From contig JAWWAC010000016.1 of NCBI GenBank assembly GCA_033721915.1, positions 1 to 55,838 of the forward strand: 55,838 bases of DNA. The letters are read 5' to 3'. Source of the stretch: REBR01 sp033721915 (GTDB taxonomy: Bacteria > Pseudomonadota > Gammaproteobacteria > Pseudomonadales > Oleiphilaceae). A program made the position numbers and the translations under genes. Below, piece after piece: positions 23,616 through 32,578 of the stretch (positions within the stretch are counted from its first letter, which is position 1; every line of letters begins with the position of its first letter). Under the pieces are notes generated by a model that saw nothing but the letters and a program-made list of their open reading frames with translations, was not told where the DNA came from and searched no databases.

Positions 23616-25364
23616 ATGTACAACGAGTATTTCGGGTTCAGGGAAGCCCCCTTTACCATTGCCCCCGACCCCCGCTACCTCTACCTCAGCGACTCCCACC
23701 GTGAGGCGCTGGCGCACCTGCTGTTTGCCGTGGGCGGACAGGGTGGGGCGGTGACACTGATCAGCGGTGAGGTGGGCACCGGCAAGACCACCGTCTGCCG
23801 GCGTTTTATCGAGCAGGTACCGGACCACGTGGATGTGGCGCTGGTGCTCAACCCCCGTGTCAACGGCCGTGAAATGCTTGCCAGCGTGGCACAGGAGCTG
23901 GGGCTGAGCGTCAACCCCGCCGCCTCCACCCGGGAAATGACCGACGCCCTCAACCGCTACCTGCTGGCCGCCCACGCCCGGGGGCGGCATAAGGGGCTGA
24001 TTATCGACGAGGCCCCGAATCTCCCCCCCGAGGTGCTGGAGCAGCTGCGGCTGCTGACCAATCTGGAAACCAGCGAGACCAAGCTGCTGCAGATCGTGCT
24101 GCTGGGCCAGCCGGAGCTGCAGCAGATGCTGGCCCGGAAAAACCTGCGCCAGCTCAACCAGCGCATCGGTGCCCGTTACCACCTGCAGCCACTGGGTGCC
24201 GATGACATACAGCGCTACCTGGCCTACCGGGTTCAGGTGGCCGGGCGCCGTGACGCCCTGTTCAGTCCCGGGGCCATACGCCGCATTACCCGCCTCAGTG
24301 GCGGCATCCCCCGCCTGATCAACCTGCTGGCGGATCGCAGCCTTCTGGGGGCCTATGCCCAGCACCAGCCACAAGTGGACAGGCGCACCGTCAACCAGGC
24401 CGCCCGTGAGGTGCTGCCGGGGCCTGTCGGTACCGGCTGGAAAGGACACTGGCAGGGAAGCTGGAGAGACAAAGTCGCCTCACTGCTCCATGCCCCCTGG
24501 CTGCCCGCTGTGTCACTGGCCAGCGTGGCCGGTGCCAGCGGCTTTGTGCTCTGGCTGCTGTTCAGCGCCAGTGTCTTGCCACCGGCACCGGGGGCTGACC
24601 CTGGCAGCCCCTCAGACGGCCCCTCAGGCAGCCCCTCAGAGAGTGGCGCCTTTTCGGGTGTGGCGCCGGTAGGCTCGCCCCAGGACGGCAACCCGCCCCG
24701 GCCGGTGAATGACAGCGAAGCGTCGAACGGTCAGGACAGGGACTTTCTCAGCCAGGCCCGCGCCGATGGCAGCCGCGACCAGGCCGAGAAGGATCTGATG
24801 GCCCTCTGGGGGCACAGCTTCCGCCCTTCACAACAGGGCGACCTGTGCAAGGTCGCACTGGACAGGGGGCTGCAGTGCCTTGAGCGCAACGGCAACTGGC
24901 GCAGCCTGCTGCAGCTGGACCATCCGGCCATTCTGCGGCTGTTCAATGGCCGTGGCGAGTCCGTGTACGCCCTTCTCAGCGAGCTGCAGCAGCAACAGGC
25001 GCGGATCCAGGTGCAGGGTGAGACCCGCTGGGTGCGTCGTGATCTGCTGGATGATTTCTGGCTGGGTGAATACGCCCTGTTATGGCAGCCACCCCCCTTC
25101 CAGTCCCGGCGGGTGGAGCCGGGACAGTCCCGTGACCGTGACAGCTGGCTGCGGAGGGCCATCAGCGAATCCGGTGTGTCCACCCAGGGGGATTTGTCCG
25201 ACCAGGTGATGCGCTTTCAGCGCCAGCAGGGGCTGGTGCCGGACGGGATTCCAGGGCCTGTGACCCTGATCCGCATGAATCAGGTGCTGGATGTGCCCGG
25301 GCCCCGTCTCACCGGTGACGGCATGGCGGTGGCCTCCGGTTCCGGCAAGGGAGGGGAGGGCTGA
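23616..25364 (+). CDS. gspA: General secretion pathway protein A-like ATPase (ExeA/GspA)
   Basis: From MYNEYFGFREAPF, the classic ExeA start, the protein is 582 residues. Its AAA domain has Walker A GEVGTGKT (51-58) and Walker B LIIDEAPNL (about 127-135). A TM helix follows (about 295-320), then a Pro/Ser/Gly-rich periplasmic linker and a C-terminal peptidoglycan-binding repeat (VMRFQRQQGLVPDGIPGPVT, about 530-550). In Aeromonas, ExeA with ExeB uses ATP and peptidoglycan binding to help assemble the type II secretin. It overlaps gspB by one base (TGATG). No other type II secretion genes are in the window. MSHA-type MshM and other AAA proteins are related alternatives, but the GspB partner supports GspA. 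Confidence 0.85.
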   Translation: MYNEYFGFREAPFTIAPDPRYLYLSDSHREALAHLLFAVGGQGGAVTLISGEVGTGKTTVCRRFIEQVPDHVDVALVLNPRVNGREMLASVAQELGLSVNPAASTREMTDALNRYLLAAHARGRHKGLIIDEAPNLPPEVLEQLRLLTNLETSETKLLQIVLLGQPELQQMLARKNLRQLNQRIGARYHLQPLGADDIQRYLAYRVQVAGRRDALFSPGAIRRITRLSGGIPRLINLLADRSLLGAYAQHQPQVDRRTVNQAAREVLPGPVGTGWKGHWQGSWRDKVASLLHAPWLPAVSLASVAGASGFVLWLLFSASVLPPAPGADPGSPSDGPSGSPSESGAFSGVAPVGSPQDGNPPRPVNDSEASNGQDRDFLSQARADGSRDQAEKDLMALWGHSFRPSQQGDLCKVALDRGLQCLERNGNWRSLLQLDHPAILRLFNGRGESVYALLSELQQQQARIQVQGETRWVRRDLLDDFWLGEYALLWQPPPFQSRRVEPGQSRDRDSWLRRAISESGVSTQGDLSDQVMRFQRQQGLVPDGIPGPVTLIRMNQVLDVPGPRLTGDGMAVASGSGKGGEG

Positions 25365-26236
25365 TGTCCTACATACTGGACGCACTGCGCAAGTCCGAGC
25401 AAGAGCGCAACCAGAGCCGCGTGGTGGACAACCCCTCTGCGGCGCCCATGATGATGGGTCGCCATGGCCGCAGTGGCGGTGCCTGGTGGATCTGGCCTCT
25501 GGTGGTGCTGAATCTCTCGGTACTGGGTTACCTGTACTGGCACAACGGGTACAATACCCACGCCGGCGCCGGGGCGGCTGACAGGGCACCGGTGGTAACG
25601 GATGCGCCATCCTCCTCATACCCGTCACAGTCCGGGAAAAATCCCGTCGTGGCGGACAACAGGGCTCCTGTCAGTGAGCCGGCCAGTGCACCCGGGAGCC
25701 AGTGGCTGGAGCGAAGCACCGCGACCGATGAAGCGGCTGACTCCGGGGAGCGCCTGGCCAGACAGCCACCGGACTCCAGCTGGGACACCAGGCTGGATAC
25801 GTCCGTGCAGGAGGAAGCCCTGGCAACCGGGCCGCTGCCGGAAGACGCGTCCGGGAGCAACAGCGGACCGTTTCAGCCGTCCGGCTCCGGCCAGCCCCAT
25901 GACGGTTCTGCCAGTTCGCGGACATCCCCTGAGGCCCCCCGGCAAGCCTCCGCAACCGGCCCCCGTGATGACCGTGTGGCCCGTGATGGTGTACCACTGC
26001 TGGTGGACATGTCCCCGGCGTTTCGACGCCAGGTGCCGGACCTGGTGTTCAACAGCCATGTGTATTCCTCGTCGCCGGAATCGCGACGGGTGATCATCAA
26101 CCAACAGTATCTCGCGGAGGGAGACCGCGTGGGGCCCATGCGTCTGCTGGAGATCACTCCCGGCGGCGTGATTCTCAGCCTGAACGATACCCCCTTTGCC
26201 GTGCCCGTGGTGCATGACTGGATTCAGCGTCCATAA
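25364..26236 (+). CDS. gspB: General secretion pathway protein B-like (ExeB/GspB)
   Basis: The 290-residue bitopic protein starts with the GspB signature MSYILDALRKSEQERN. It has one TM helix (about 42-59), a long disordered Ser/Pro/Asp-rich periplasmic linker and a conserved C-terminal GspB domain (about 207-290, including VPLLVDMSPAFRRQVPDL and INQQYLAEGDRVGPM). It would pair with GspA at the inner membrane and contact the secretin. Its start codon overlaps the gspA stop by one base. Confidence 0.87.
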   Translation: MSYILDALRKSEQERNQSRVVDNPSAAPMMMGRHGRSGGAWWIWPLVVLNLSVLGYLYWHNGYNTHAGAGAADRAPVVTDAPSSSYPSQSGKNPVVADNRAPVSEPASAPGSQWLERSTATDEAADSGERLARQPPDSSWDTRLDTSVQEEALATGPLPEDASGSNSGPFQPSGSGQPHDGSASSRTSPEAPRQASATGPRDDRVARDGVPLLVDMSPAFRRQVPDLVFNSHVYSSSPESRRVIINQQYLAEGDRVGPMRLLEITPGGVILSLNDTPFAVPVVHDWIQRP

Positions 26237-26289
26237 CGGCTCTGAATCGGCACCCGGGCGGCATCTACCCAGCAAGGTCCCATCACTCC

Positions 26290-28461
26290 ATGCTCGACCA
26301 GGACACCAAAGAGACCATCCAGCAGGCCTACCGGGACGTGCTGGCCGGCAAGTCCATCAATGCCCGTTATGGCCAGCGCCTGATGATCGCGGAGATCGCC
26401 CGTTACCTGGGGGAGATCACCGAACACGACGGCGTGCGCACCTCCGCACCACGCACCTGTGTGCTGGAGGCGGGCACCGGTACCGGCAAGACACTGGCCT
26501 ACCTGCTGGCGGCCATTCCCGTGGCCCGCAAGCTGGGTAAGCAGCTGGTGCTCTCCACCGCCACCATTGCCCTGCAGGACCAGATCGTGCACAAGGACCT
26601 GCCGGACCTGAAGGCCCACAGCGACCTGAAGTTCACCTGGGCACTGGCCAAGGGCCGCGGCCGCTACCTGTGCCTGTCCCGACTGGAGGCCCGGCTGCAC
26701 GGTGAGGGGGCGGCGGACAGCGAGAGCCTTCCATTGTTCATGATGGACGGCCCGGCGGCGGATGTGGCGGAAACCCGGGCCTTCTACGAGCAGCTGTTTG
26801 CCGACTACGCCGCCCGCAAGTGGGACGGCGACCGTGACCACTGGCCGGAGCAGATCCCGGACGAAATCTGGCGCAATGTCACCACGGACCACCGCCAGTG
26901 CACCAACCGCCACTGCAGTTACTTTGACAGCTGCGCCTTCTTTGCCGCCCGGGGTGAGCTGGAAGAGGCGGAAATCATTGTCGCCAACCACGACCTGGTG
27001 ATGGCGGACCTGGCACTGGGTGGCGGCGCCATACTGCCCAAGCCGGAAGACAGCATCTATCTGTTTGACGAGGCCCACCACCTGCCGGACAAGGCACTGG
27101 GCCACTTTGCCGCCTCACTGTCACTGGAGTCCACCCGGCAGTGGCTCAAGCAGATGAGCCAGTCACTGGCCAAGATGCTGCCCTTTCTCGGCGCCGGCAC
27201 CCAGGGCACCCAGCTGGTGGACCGCCTCAGCGGCCTTGGCCGTGAGATGGACCCCCTGCTGGCGGCCCTCAAGGAGCGTCTGATGGGGGAAACCCGCTGG
27301 GAGAAGGGGGACAACGCCGAGGCCAGCCAGTACCGTTACCCACAGGGGCGCGTGCCGGAGAGCCAGAAAGAGGCCATCAACGAGCTGCTGATGCAGAGCG
27401 CCCAGATGACCCGCTACCTGAGCAGCCTGGCAGACGAGTTGCAGTCCGGGCTGGATGAGCGCAAGGCGGGTGAGATCGACCGGGAAACGGCGGAGGCCTG
27501 GTACCCACTGGTGGGCGGACTGCACGCACGCAGCGAGGACCAGCTGGCCCTGTGGCGGGCCTTTATCAAGGGGGAGGACGGCGACGCGGAGTCCGGCGAG
27601 GTGCCAGAGACCCAGGGCCACGCCCCGGCGCCGGCCCGCTGGCTGGTGCAACGCAGCAACGACCAGGGGGAAGAGATCACCCTGTTCAGCTCGCCGGTGC
27701 TGGCCAACAATGTGCTTTACAGCCGCCTCTGGAGCCGCTGTTTCGGCGCCATACTCACCTCCGCCACACTCAGTGCACTGGGGCGCTTTGACCGACTGCA
27801 GCTGCGCGCCGGTCTGCCGGAACAGAGCCGCTGCCTGATCATCCCGCCGGCCTTTCGCTATCGTGAGATGGCCACCCTGGAAGTGCCTTCCATGCCCGTG
27901 GAGCCCACCGACGCCGAGCCGTTCGCCAGGGCCCTGGTGGAGAAGCTGCCCGGGCTCTGGGCCGATGGCAAGGCCACACTGGTACTGTTCACCGCCAGGC
28001 GACAGATGCACCGCATCCGTGAGGCGCTGCCGGCGGAGGAGCGGGACAAGGTGATCACCCAGGACGACTACACCCGCAGCGAGGTGCTGGAGCGTCACCG
28101 TGCCCGTGTCGATGCGGGCACCCCCAGCGTGCTCTTTGGTGTGGCCAGCTTTGCCGAGGGCATCGACCTGCCGGGGGATTACCTGCAGCACGTGGTGATT
28201 ACAAGGCTGCCGTTCTCGGTGCCGGACGACCCCATTGAGGCCAGCCTGGCGGAGTGGATCAGCGCCCGTGGCGGCAACCCCTTCATGGAGATCAGTGTGC
28301 CCGATGCCTCCATCCGCCTGGTGCAGGCCACGGGACGGCTGCTGCGCAACGAATCGGACCGTGGGCGGATCACCATCCTCGACCGGCGCATAGTCAGCAA
28401 ACGTTATGGCCCGCTGCTGCTGGATGCACTGCCGCCTTTTGAGCGCCTGATCTCACCCTGA
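26290..28461 (+). CDS. dinG: ATP-dependent DNA helicase DinG
   Basis: The 723-residue XPD-like helicase is close to E. coli DinG (716). It has Walker A AGTGTGKT (61-68), a Cys cluster for a 4Fe-4S centre (Cys in RYLCLSRL near 121, then CTNRHC and DSC near 202-213), DEAH in LFDEAHHLPD and C-terminal helicase motifs ending QATGRLLRNESDRG. DinG unwinds 5'-tailed DNA, D-loops and R-loops, helping repair and replication-transcription conflicts. In E. coli it is LexA-regulated. I see no clear LexA box in the 53 bases upstream, and it may be read with gspAB. Confidence 0.95.
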   Translation: MLDQDTKETIQQAYRDVLAGKSINARYGQRLMIAEIARYLGEITEHDGVRTSAPRTCVLEAGTGTGKTLAYLLAAIPVARKLGKQLVLSTATIALQDQIVHKDLPDLKAHSDLKFTWALAKGRGRYLCLSRLEARLHGEGAADSESLPLFMMDGPAADVAETRAFYEQLFADYAARKWDGDRDHWPEQIPDEIWRNVTTDHRQCTNRHCSYFDSCAFFAARGELEEAEIIVANHDLVMADLALGGGAILPKPEDSIYLFDEAHHLPDKALGHFAASLSLESTRQWLKQMSQSLAKMLPFLGAGTQGTQLVDRLSGLGREMDPLLAALKERLMGETRWEKGDNAEASQYRYPQGRVPESQKEAINELLMQSAQMTRYLSSLADELQSGLDERKAGEIDRETAEAWYPLVGGLHARSEDQLALWRAFIKGEDGDAESGEVPETQGHAPAPARWLVQRSNDQGEEITLFSSPVLANNVLYSRLWSRCFGAILTSATLSALGRFDRLQLRAGLPEQSRCLIIPPAFRYREMATLEVPSMPVEPTDAEPFARALVEKLPGLWADGKATLVLFTARRQMHRIREALPAEERDKVITQDDYTRSEVLERHRARVDAGTPSVLFGVASFAEGIDLPGDYLQHVVITRLPFSVPDDPIEASLAEWISARGGNPFMEISVPDASIRLVQATGRLLRNESDRGRITILDRRIVSKRYGPLLLDALPPFERLISP

Positions 28462-28467
28462 CCGCCA

Positions 28468-28500
28468 TAAAAAAAGCCGACACCGGGTAACCGGGTCGGC
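28468..28500 (-). terminator. Rho-independent terminator on the minus strand
   Basis: Read on the minus strand, GCCGAC/GTCGGC plus inner CCGG/CCGG pairs form a stem with one bulged base and a 4-base loop, followed by seven T's. It can end transcripts of the MalT-like regulator, whose stop is about 180 bases away, or a small RNA. Confidence 0.85.
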
Positions 28501-28588
28501 AACTGGCGTTACTCTGAAATCCGCAAGTCCGGAGCCGTTGTGGTGGCTTGAATACCCCAACGGTGTGACTTGAGATGATTGAATTCTA
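28468..28588 (-). ncRNA. Candidate small RNA (unsupported by homology)
   Basis: Between the regulator stop (28679) and the terminator lies about 180 bp without a gene. A TAGAAT -10 box (28588-28583, minus strand) could start a transcript of about 105-110 nt ending at the terminator. The RNA would contain a CCGUUG/CAACGG stem and two GGA motifs (CCGGACUUGCGGAU). The -35 is poor. It may simply be the regulator's 3' untranslated region, possibly with an independent start. Confidence 0.25.
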
Positions 28589-28678
28589 GTGGCTGTCACG
28601 GCACCCGCGAATCGTCCAAAAGGCGTAGTGGGGGGATTAGTGGGGACGCAAAAGGAAAAAATGAGAACAGATTCACGC

Positions 28679-31456
28679 CTATGGCAGTAGCCCCAGTTGC
28701 CTTGCACGGGCCAGTGCGGCGGTGCGGCTGCTGACATCCAGTTTGCCGTAAAGGTTGCGGATATGGGCCTTGATGGTGGTGGGGGCCACCTGCAACTGCT
28801 CTGCGATGACCTTGTTGGGGTGGCCTTCGTGGATCCATTGCAGCACCTGGCGCTCACGCTGGCTCAGTGGCTCCCTGAGGGGAGACATGGGCGGCGCGGT
28901 CTTGTGGCTGTGGGGTTCCACCGGGCACTGGCCAGACCCGGGAGGCTGCGGGTCCGGCTCCCCGTTCTTGAGCAGGCCATCCAGTGACTCCCGCAGTAGG
29001 GCCGGCAGACGACTGGGACTCAGCCGGTGGTAGATGGCGGCCACAGTGGGGCCTTCTTCCGCAATCAGTCTCAGGAACTGGTCCGCCTCCGCCAGCATCA
29101 ATGCCCGTTGCAGTACGGCTTCGGCATCACCGGGCCTGCCCAGTGCCTCCATGGCCTGTGCCTCGATCAGCAGCAGCTCGAGCAGGTGGCGGCGGTGGCC
29201 ACCCCGTTCCGTGGACAGTCGCAGCTCCGGCAGCAGTGCCAGTGCCTGTTGTGGCTGCCCCAGGGCCAGTTGGATGCGGGCTATGGCCAGCTGTCGCTGC
29301 TCCCGGTTCAGCGGGTTGCAGAACTCAAGAGCGGCCAGATGCTCCAGCCAACGCCGCGGCTCCTGCAGTGTTCCGGCGGCCATCAGGCAGCGTACCTGCA
29401 GCGCCTCCAGGCAGGGAGGCTCAAACAGGATGGCGTCACGACGGCGCAACAGCACCTGACGGGCGTCCTCCAGATACTCGATGGCCGACTCAGGGTTTCC
29501 CTGGGAGAAGGCCAGGTGGGCCCGTGCGTACTGGATGACCACATGCTGCCCCGGTTCCGTGCCCTGGCGGATATGGCCGAGCATGGGGCGCAGGCAGGCT
29601 TCCGCCTGATGGAGGTGGTTTTTCTCCCGGTGGATCTGGGCCAGTGCGCTGTTGAGCCAGCAGGAAATCAGCCTTGGCTGACTGGGGTCGGTATGGAAGC
29701 TGTCCACCCACTGACGCACCTGTGAGCCGATCTCCAGTGCCAGCTCCATCTCCCCCTGGTAGAACAGAATCCAGGCCAGTAGACCGCCGCTGGAGAGCAC
29801 TGTGGAGTGCTTCTTCTCCCGTTTGCCGTGGTCAATGGCCGACTGCAGCGCGGTGCGGGCACCGGGCAGGTCGCCACGGGCATAACGGTCCAGACCGATG
29901 CCGTAATAGGTGACGGACTTGAGGGGGATGTTGGTGTGGTCGATGTCCTGCAGCACCTGTCGGGTCAGGTCCTGAGCGCTGGTGAGGTCACTGCGGGTGC
30001 GTGCCATGTAGGAACGGATCAGGTCCAGCTCGCTGTGCAGGGCCAGGTGGGCTTCCGGTTCGCTGCGCGGTTCTCCGGGTTGCTGAGCCAGCAGTGTCTC
30101 CAGCTGCTTCACCAGTGGGTCGATGGTGCGCAGCTTGTTGCTGAAGAACAGTGCCCAGATACGCAGCATCAGCAGCCTCGGGTTCCGGTCCGGCCGCTCC
30201 GGTGGCAGGGCGTCCAGCCACTGGTTCACCAGCTCATGGTACCCCTCGTGAATCAGGTTGTTGCCATGCTGTTCCAGCACCGCCTCCAGCCAGGGCCAGT
30301 CACGGCGGCTGAGTATCTGGCTGATGGCCTCCTGCAGCCGGTCCTGCTCCAGCAGCCAGTGAATGGCCCTTGACTGCAGTTGTCGGTAGCGCTGGGGAGA
30401 CTGCTGCTGCAGCCGGTGGCTGAGTGCCTCTCGGAACAGGTCGTGGTAGCGGTACCATTGGCCGCTGTTGTCCAGTGGGATAATGAACAGGTTGGCCCTG
30501 ACCAGCTCCGTCAGCAGACCCTGGCTGTCCTCGCTCTCTAGCATGAAGTCACACAAAGGCGCCGTGAGTCGCGTGCACAGCGATGTCTCCAGCAGAAAGT
30601 CCCGTACGGGAGGGCGTTGCTGCGACAGCACCTCGCTGAGCACATAGTCGCTGATGTGCTGGTCATCCCCCCGGTCACCCATCACCGGGCGGGTGGGACT
30701 GTCCTGCTGCTGGCCCTGGCGGGAGAGGGCGGTAAGCTGCATGGCCGCCGCCCAGCCCTCGGTGCGCTTCCAGAGCTGGTCGATGGCCGACTCGGACAGG
30801 TCCAGCCCCATGTAGTCGCAGAAAAACCGCGCGCACTCGCTCTGGTTGAAGGCCAGGTCTCCGGCGTGTAAAAGGCTCAGGCGGCCATTGACCCGCCAGC
30901 GGGACAGTGGCAATGGCGGTTCGCTGCGGCTCATGAGCACCAGTGTCAGTGACGGCGGCAGGTAGTCCACCAGGAAGCTGATCTGGCGGTGAATCACGGG
31001 GTTTTCGATCCGATGGTAATCGTCCAGCACCAGGCAGGCCGTCTGGTGACTCTCGCTGAGCTGGTTGATCAGTGCGGTGATCAGCCCCTCCAGGGCGCTT
31101 TCATCGGGGTCTGAAAGGGCCTTGTTCTGGGACTGTGGCGTGGCAATGCCCGCCGCCTCCAGCGCCCCCAGCACATAGCGCCAGAAGCGCTGCGGCTGAT
31201 CGTCACTGGCATCCAGGGACAGCCAGGCGATAGTATGACCCTGGCGGGCACGGACCTCGCACCACTGGTTGACCAATGTGGTCTTGCCATAGCCGGCCGG
31301 AGCCACCAGGCTGATCAGCCGCCGTCGCGGCGGATCCTCCAGGCGTGACAGCAACCGATCCCGGACAATGGCTCTGGGGTCGCTGGCGGGGCGCATGAAT
31401 TTTGTGGTGAGCAGCATCCGGGGTCCCGTTTCCACATCCTTGAATGGCTTCAGCAT
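28679..31456 (-). CDS. MalT-like (LuxR family) ATP-dependent transcriptional regulator
   Basis: The 925-residue protein has the MalT layout: an N-terminal STAND NTPase with Walker A APAGYGKT (52-59), a winged-helix and TPR-like helical middle, and a C-terminal LuxR helix-turn-helix (about 860-925, LSQRERQVLQWI, then IAEQLQVAPTTIKAHIRNLY). Such regulators are switched by a small ligand and ATP. I cannot tell the ligand. The start is uncertain: Met14 at 31417 (MLLTTKFMRP) is the typical family start, and a TTGACA-N16-GACAAT promoter overlaps the upstream ATG. Pseudomonas has similar regulators beside cysB/pabB, in my recollection. It is divergent from cysB. Confidence 0.9.
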   Translation of the reverse strand: MLKPFKDVETGPRMLLTTKFMRPASDPRAIVRDRLLSRLEDPPRRRLISLVAPAGYGKTTLVNQWCEVRARQGHTIAWLSLDASDDQPQRFWRYVLGALEAAGIATPQSQNKALSDPDESALEGLITALINQLSESHQTACLVLDDYHRIENPVIHRQISFLVDYLPPSLTLVLMSRSEPPLPLSRWRVNGRLSLLHAGDLAFNQSECARFFCDYMGLDLSESAIDQLWKRTEGWAAAMQLTALSRQGQQQDSPTRPVMGDRGDDQHISDYVLSEVLSQQRPPVRDFLLETSLCTRLTAPLCDFMLESEDSQGLLTELVRANLFIIPLDNSGQWYRYHDLFREALSHRLQQQSPQRYRQLQSRAIHWLLEQDRLQEAISQILSRRDWPWLEAVLEQHGNNLIHEGYHELVNQWLDALPPERPDRNPRLLMLRIWALFFSNKLRTIDPLVKQLETLLAQQPGEPRSEPEAHLALHSELDLIRSYMARTRSDLTSAQDLTRQVLQDIDHTNIPLKSVTYYGIGLDRYARGDLPGARTALQSAIDHGKREKKHSTVLSSGGLLAWILFYQGEMELALEIGSQVRQWVDSFHTDPSQPRLISCWLNSALAQIHREKNHLHQAEACLRPMLGHIRQGTEPGQHVVIQYARAHLAFSQGNPESAIEYLEDARQVLLRRRDAILFEPPCLEALQVRCLMAAGTLQEPRRWLEHLAALEFCNPLNREQRQLAIARIQLALGQPQQALALLPELRLSTERGGHRRHLLELLLIEAQAMEALGRPGDAEAVLQRALMLAEADQFLRLIAEEGPTVAAIYHRLSPSRLPALLRESLDGLLKNGEPDPQPPGSGQCPVEPHSHKTAPPMSPLREPLSQRERQVLQWIHEGHPNKVIAEQLQVAPTTIKAHIRNLYGKLDVSSRTAALARARQLGLLP

Positions 31457-31482
31457 TGTCAGGGGTCACCCCCTTTTGTCAA
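31455..31482 (-). promoter_or_regulatory. Promoter and operator-like repeat for the MalT-like gene
   Basis: On the minus strand TTGACA (31482-31477) and GACAAT (31460-31455) are 16 bases apart. Their spacer contains an inverted repeat AGGGG-N4-CCCCT (31461-31474) that could be an operator. The -10 overlaps the ATG at 31456, which favours the internal start at 31417. Confidence 0.5.
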
Positions 31483-31507
31483 GAGCGTCACGGATTCCCA
31501 TAGTGTC

Positions 31508-31513
31508 TATACT
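31508..31513 (+). promoter_or_regulatory. -10 element of the cysB promoter
   Basis: TATACT lies 36 bases before the cysB ATG, with a weak -35 GCGTCA at 31485-31490 (17-base spacing). It is back to back with the regulator's promoter. Confidence 0.4.
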
Positions 31514-31549
31514 GTGTGGGTTGAACCGAAAACACCGGCCGGAGGGCCC

Positions 31550-32524
31550 ATGAAGCTGCAGCAGCTACGTTATATCTGGGAAGTGGCCCACCACGATCTC
31601 AATGTCTCCGCGACCGCCGCCGAACTCTTTACCTCGCAACCGGGTATCTCCAAGCAGATCCGGCTCCTGGAGGACGAGCTGGGGGTGGAGGTGTTTGCCC
31701 GCTCCGGCAAGCACCTGACCCGCATCACCCCGGCCGGTGAAACCATTATCCGGGAAGCCGGTGAGATCCTGCGCCGTGTGGAGGGCATCAAGAAGATTGC
31801 CCAGGAGCACTGCCACCATGACCGGGGTGAGCTGCGCATCGCCACCACCCACACACAGGCCCGCTACGCACTGCCGGATGTGATCCGTGGCTTTATTGCC
31901 ACCTATCCGGACGTGTCACTGCAACTGCACCAGGGCACACCCACCCAGATTGCGGAAATGGCGGCGGCGGGCACCGTGGATTTTGCCATCGCCACCGAGG
32001 GCATGGAGCGGATGCACGACCTGATCATGATGCCCTGCTACCGCTGGAACCGCTGTATCGTGGTGCCCCGTGACCACCCACTGGCCGGCGAGAAGCGCCT
32101 GAGCCTGGAGACACTGGCGCAACAGCCACTGGTGACCTATGTGTTCGGTTTTACCGGTCGTTCCAAGCTGGACGACGCCTTCCGCGGGGCGGGACTGACC
32201 CCCAATGTGGTGTTTACCGCGGCGGATGCGGACGTGATCAAGACCTATGTGCGCCTGGGTCTGGGGGTGGGGATTGTCGCCCATATGGCCTTCAACCCGG
32301 AGACGGACAGGGATCTGGTGGCCCTGGAGGCCAGCCATCTGTTTGAGCCCAGCACCACCCGCATCGGCTTTCGCAAGGGCACTTTCCTGCGGGGCTACAT
32401 GTACGACTTTATCGAGCGGTTTGCACCGCACCTGACCCGGGACCTGGTGGAAGCGGCCAGCCACAGAAGCCACAAGGCGGAGCTGGATGAGCTGTTCCGG
32501 GATCTGGAAATCCCCACTCTTTAA
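31550..32524 (+). CDS. cysB: LysR-type regulator CysB
   Basis: At 324 residues it equals E. coli CysB, and its start MKLQQLRYI plus the helix-turn-helix segment FTSQPGISKQIRLLEDELG are diagnostic. The effector domain (about 90-295) should bind N-acetylserine or sulfide-related signals. A GGAGG ribosome site (31541-31545) fixes the ATG at 31550, although the frame stays open a little upstream. CysB activates sulfate-assimilation genes. The convergent cysH lies immediately downstream and carries a candidate LysR-type site in its promoter region. Confidence 0.96.
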   Translation: MKLQQLRYIWEVAHHDLNVSATAAELFTSQPGISKQIRLLEDELGVEVFARSGKHLTRITPAGETIIREAGEILRRVEGIKKIAQEHCHHDRGELRIATTHTQARYALPDVIRGFIATYPDVSLQLHQGTPTQIAEMAAAGTVDFAIATEGMERMHDLIMMPCYRWNRCIVVPRDHPLAGEKRLSLETLAQQPLVTYVFGFTGRSKLDDAFRGAGLTPNVVFTAADADVIKTYVRLGLGVGIVAHMAFNPETDRDLVALEASHLFEPSTTRIGFRKGTFLRGYMYDFIERFAPHLTRDLVEAASHRSHKAELDELFRDLEIPTL

Positions 32525-32578
32525 TCTTCGCAGTCCCGGGGCAATCCGCAACCCGGGTGGCCGCCCTCAAGGGTGGGG

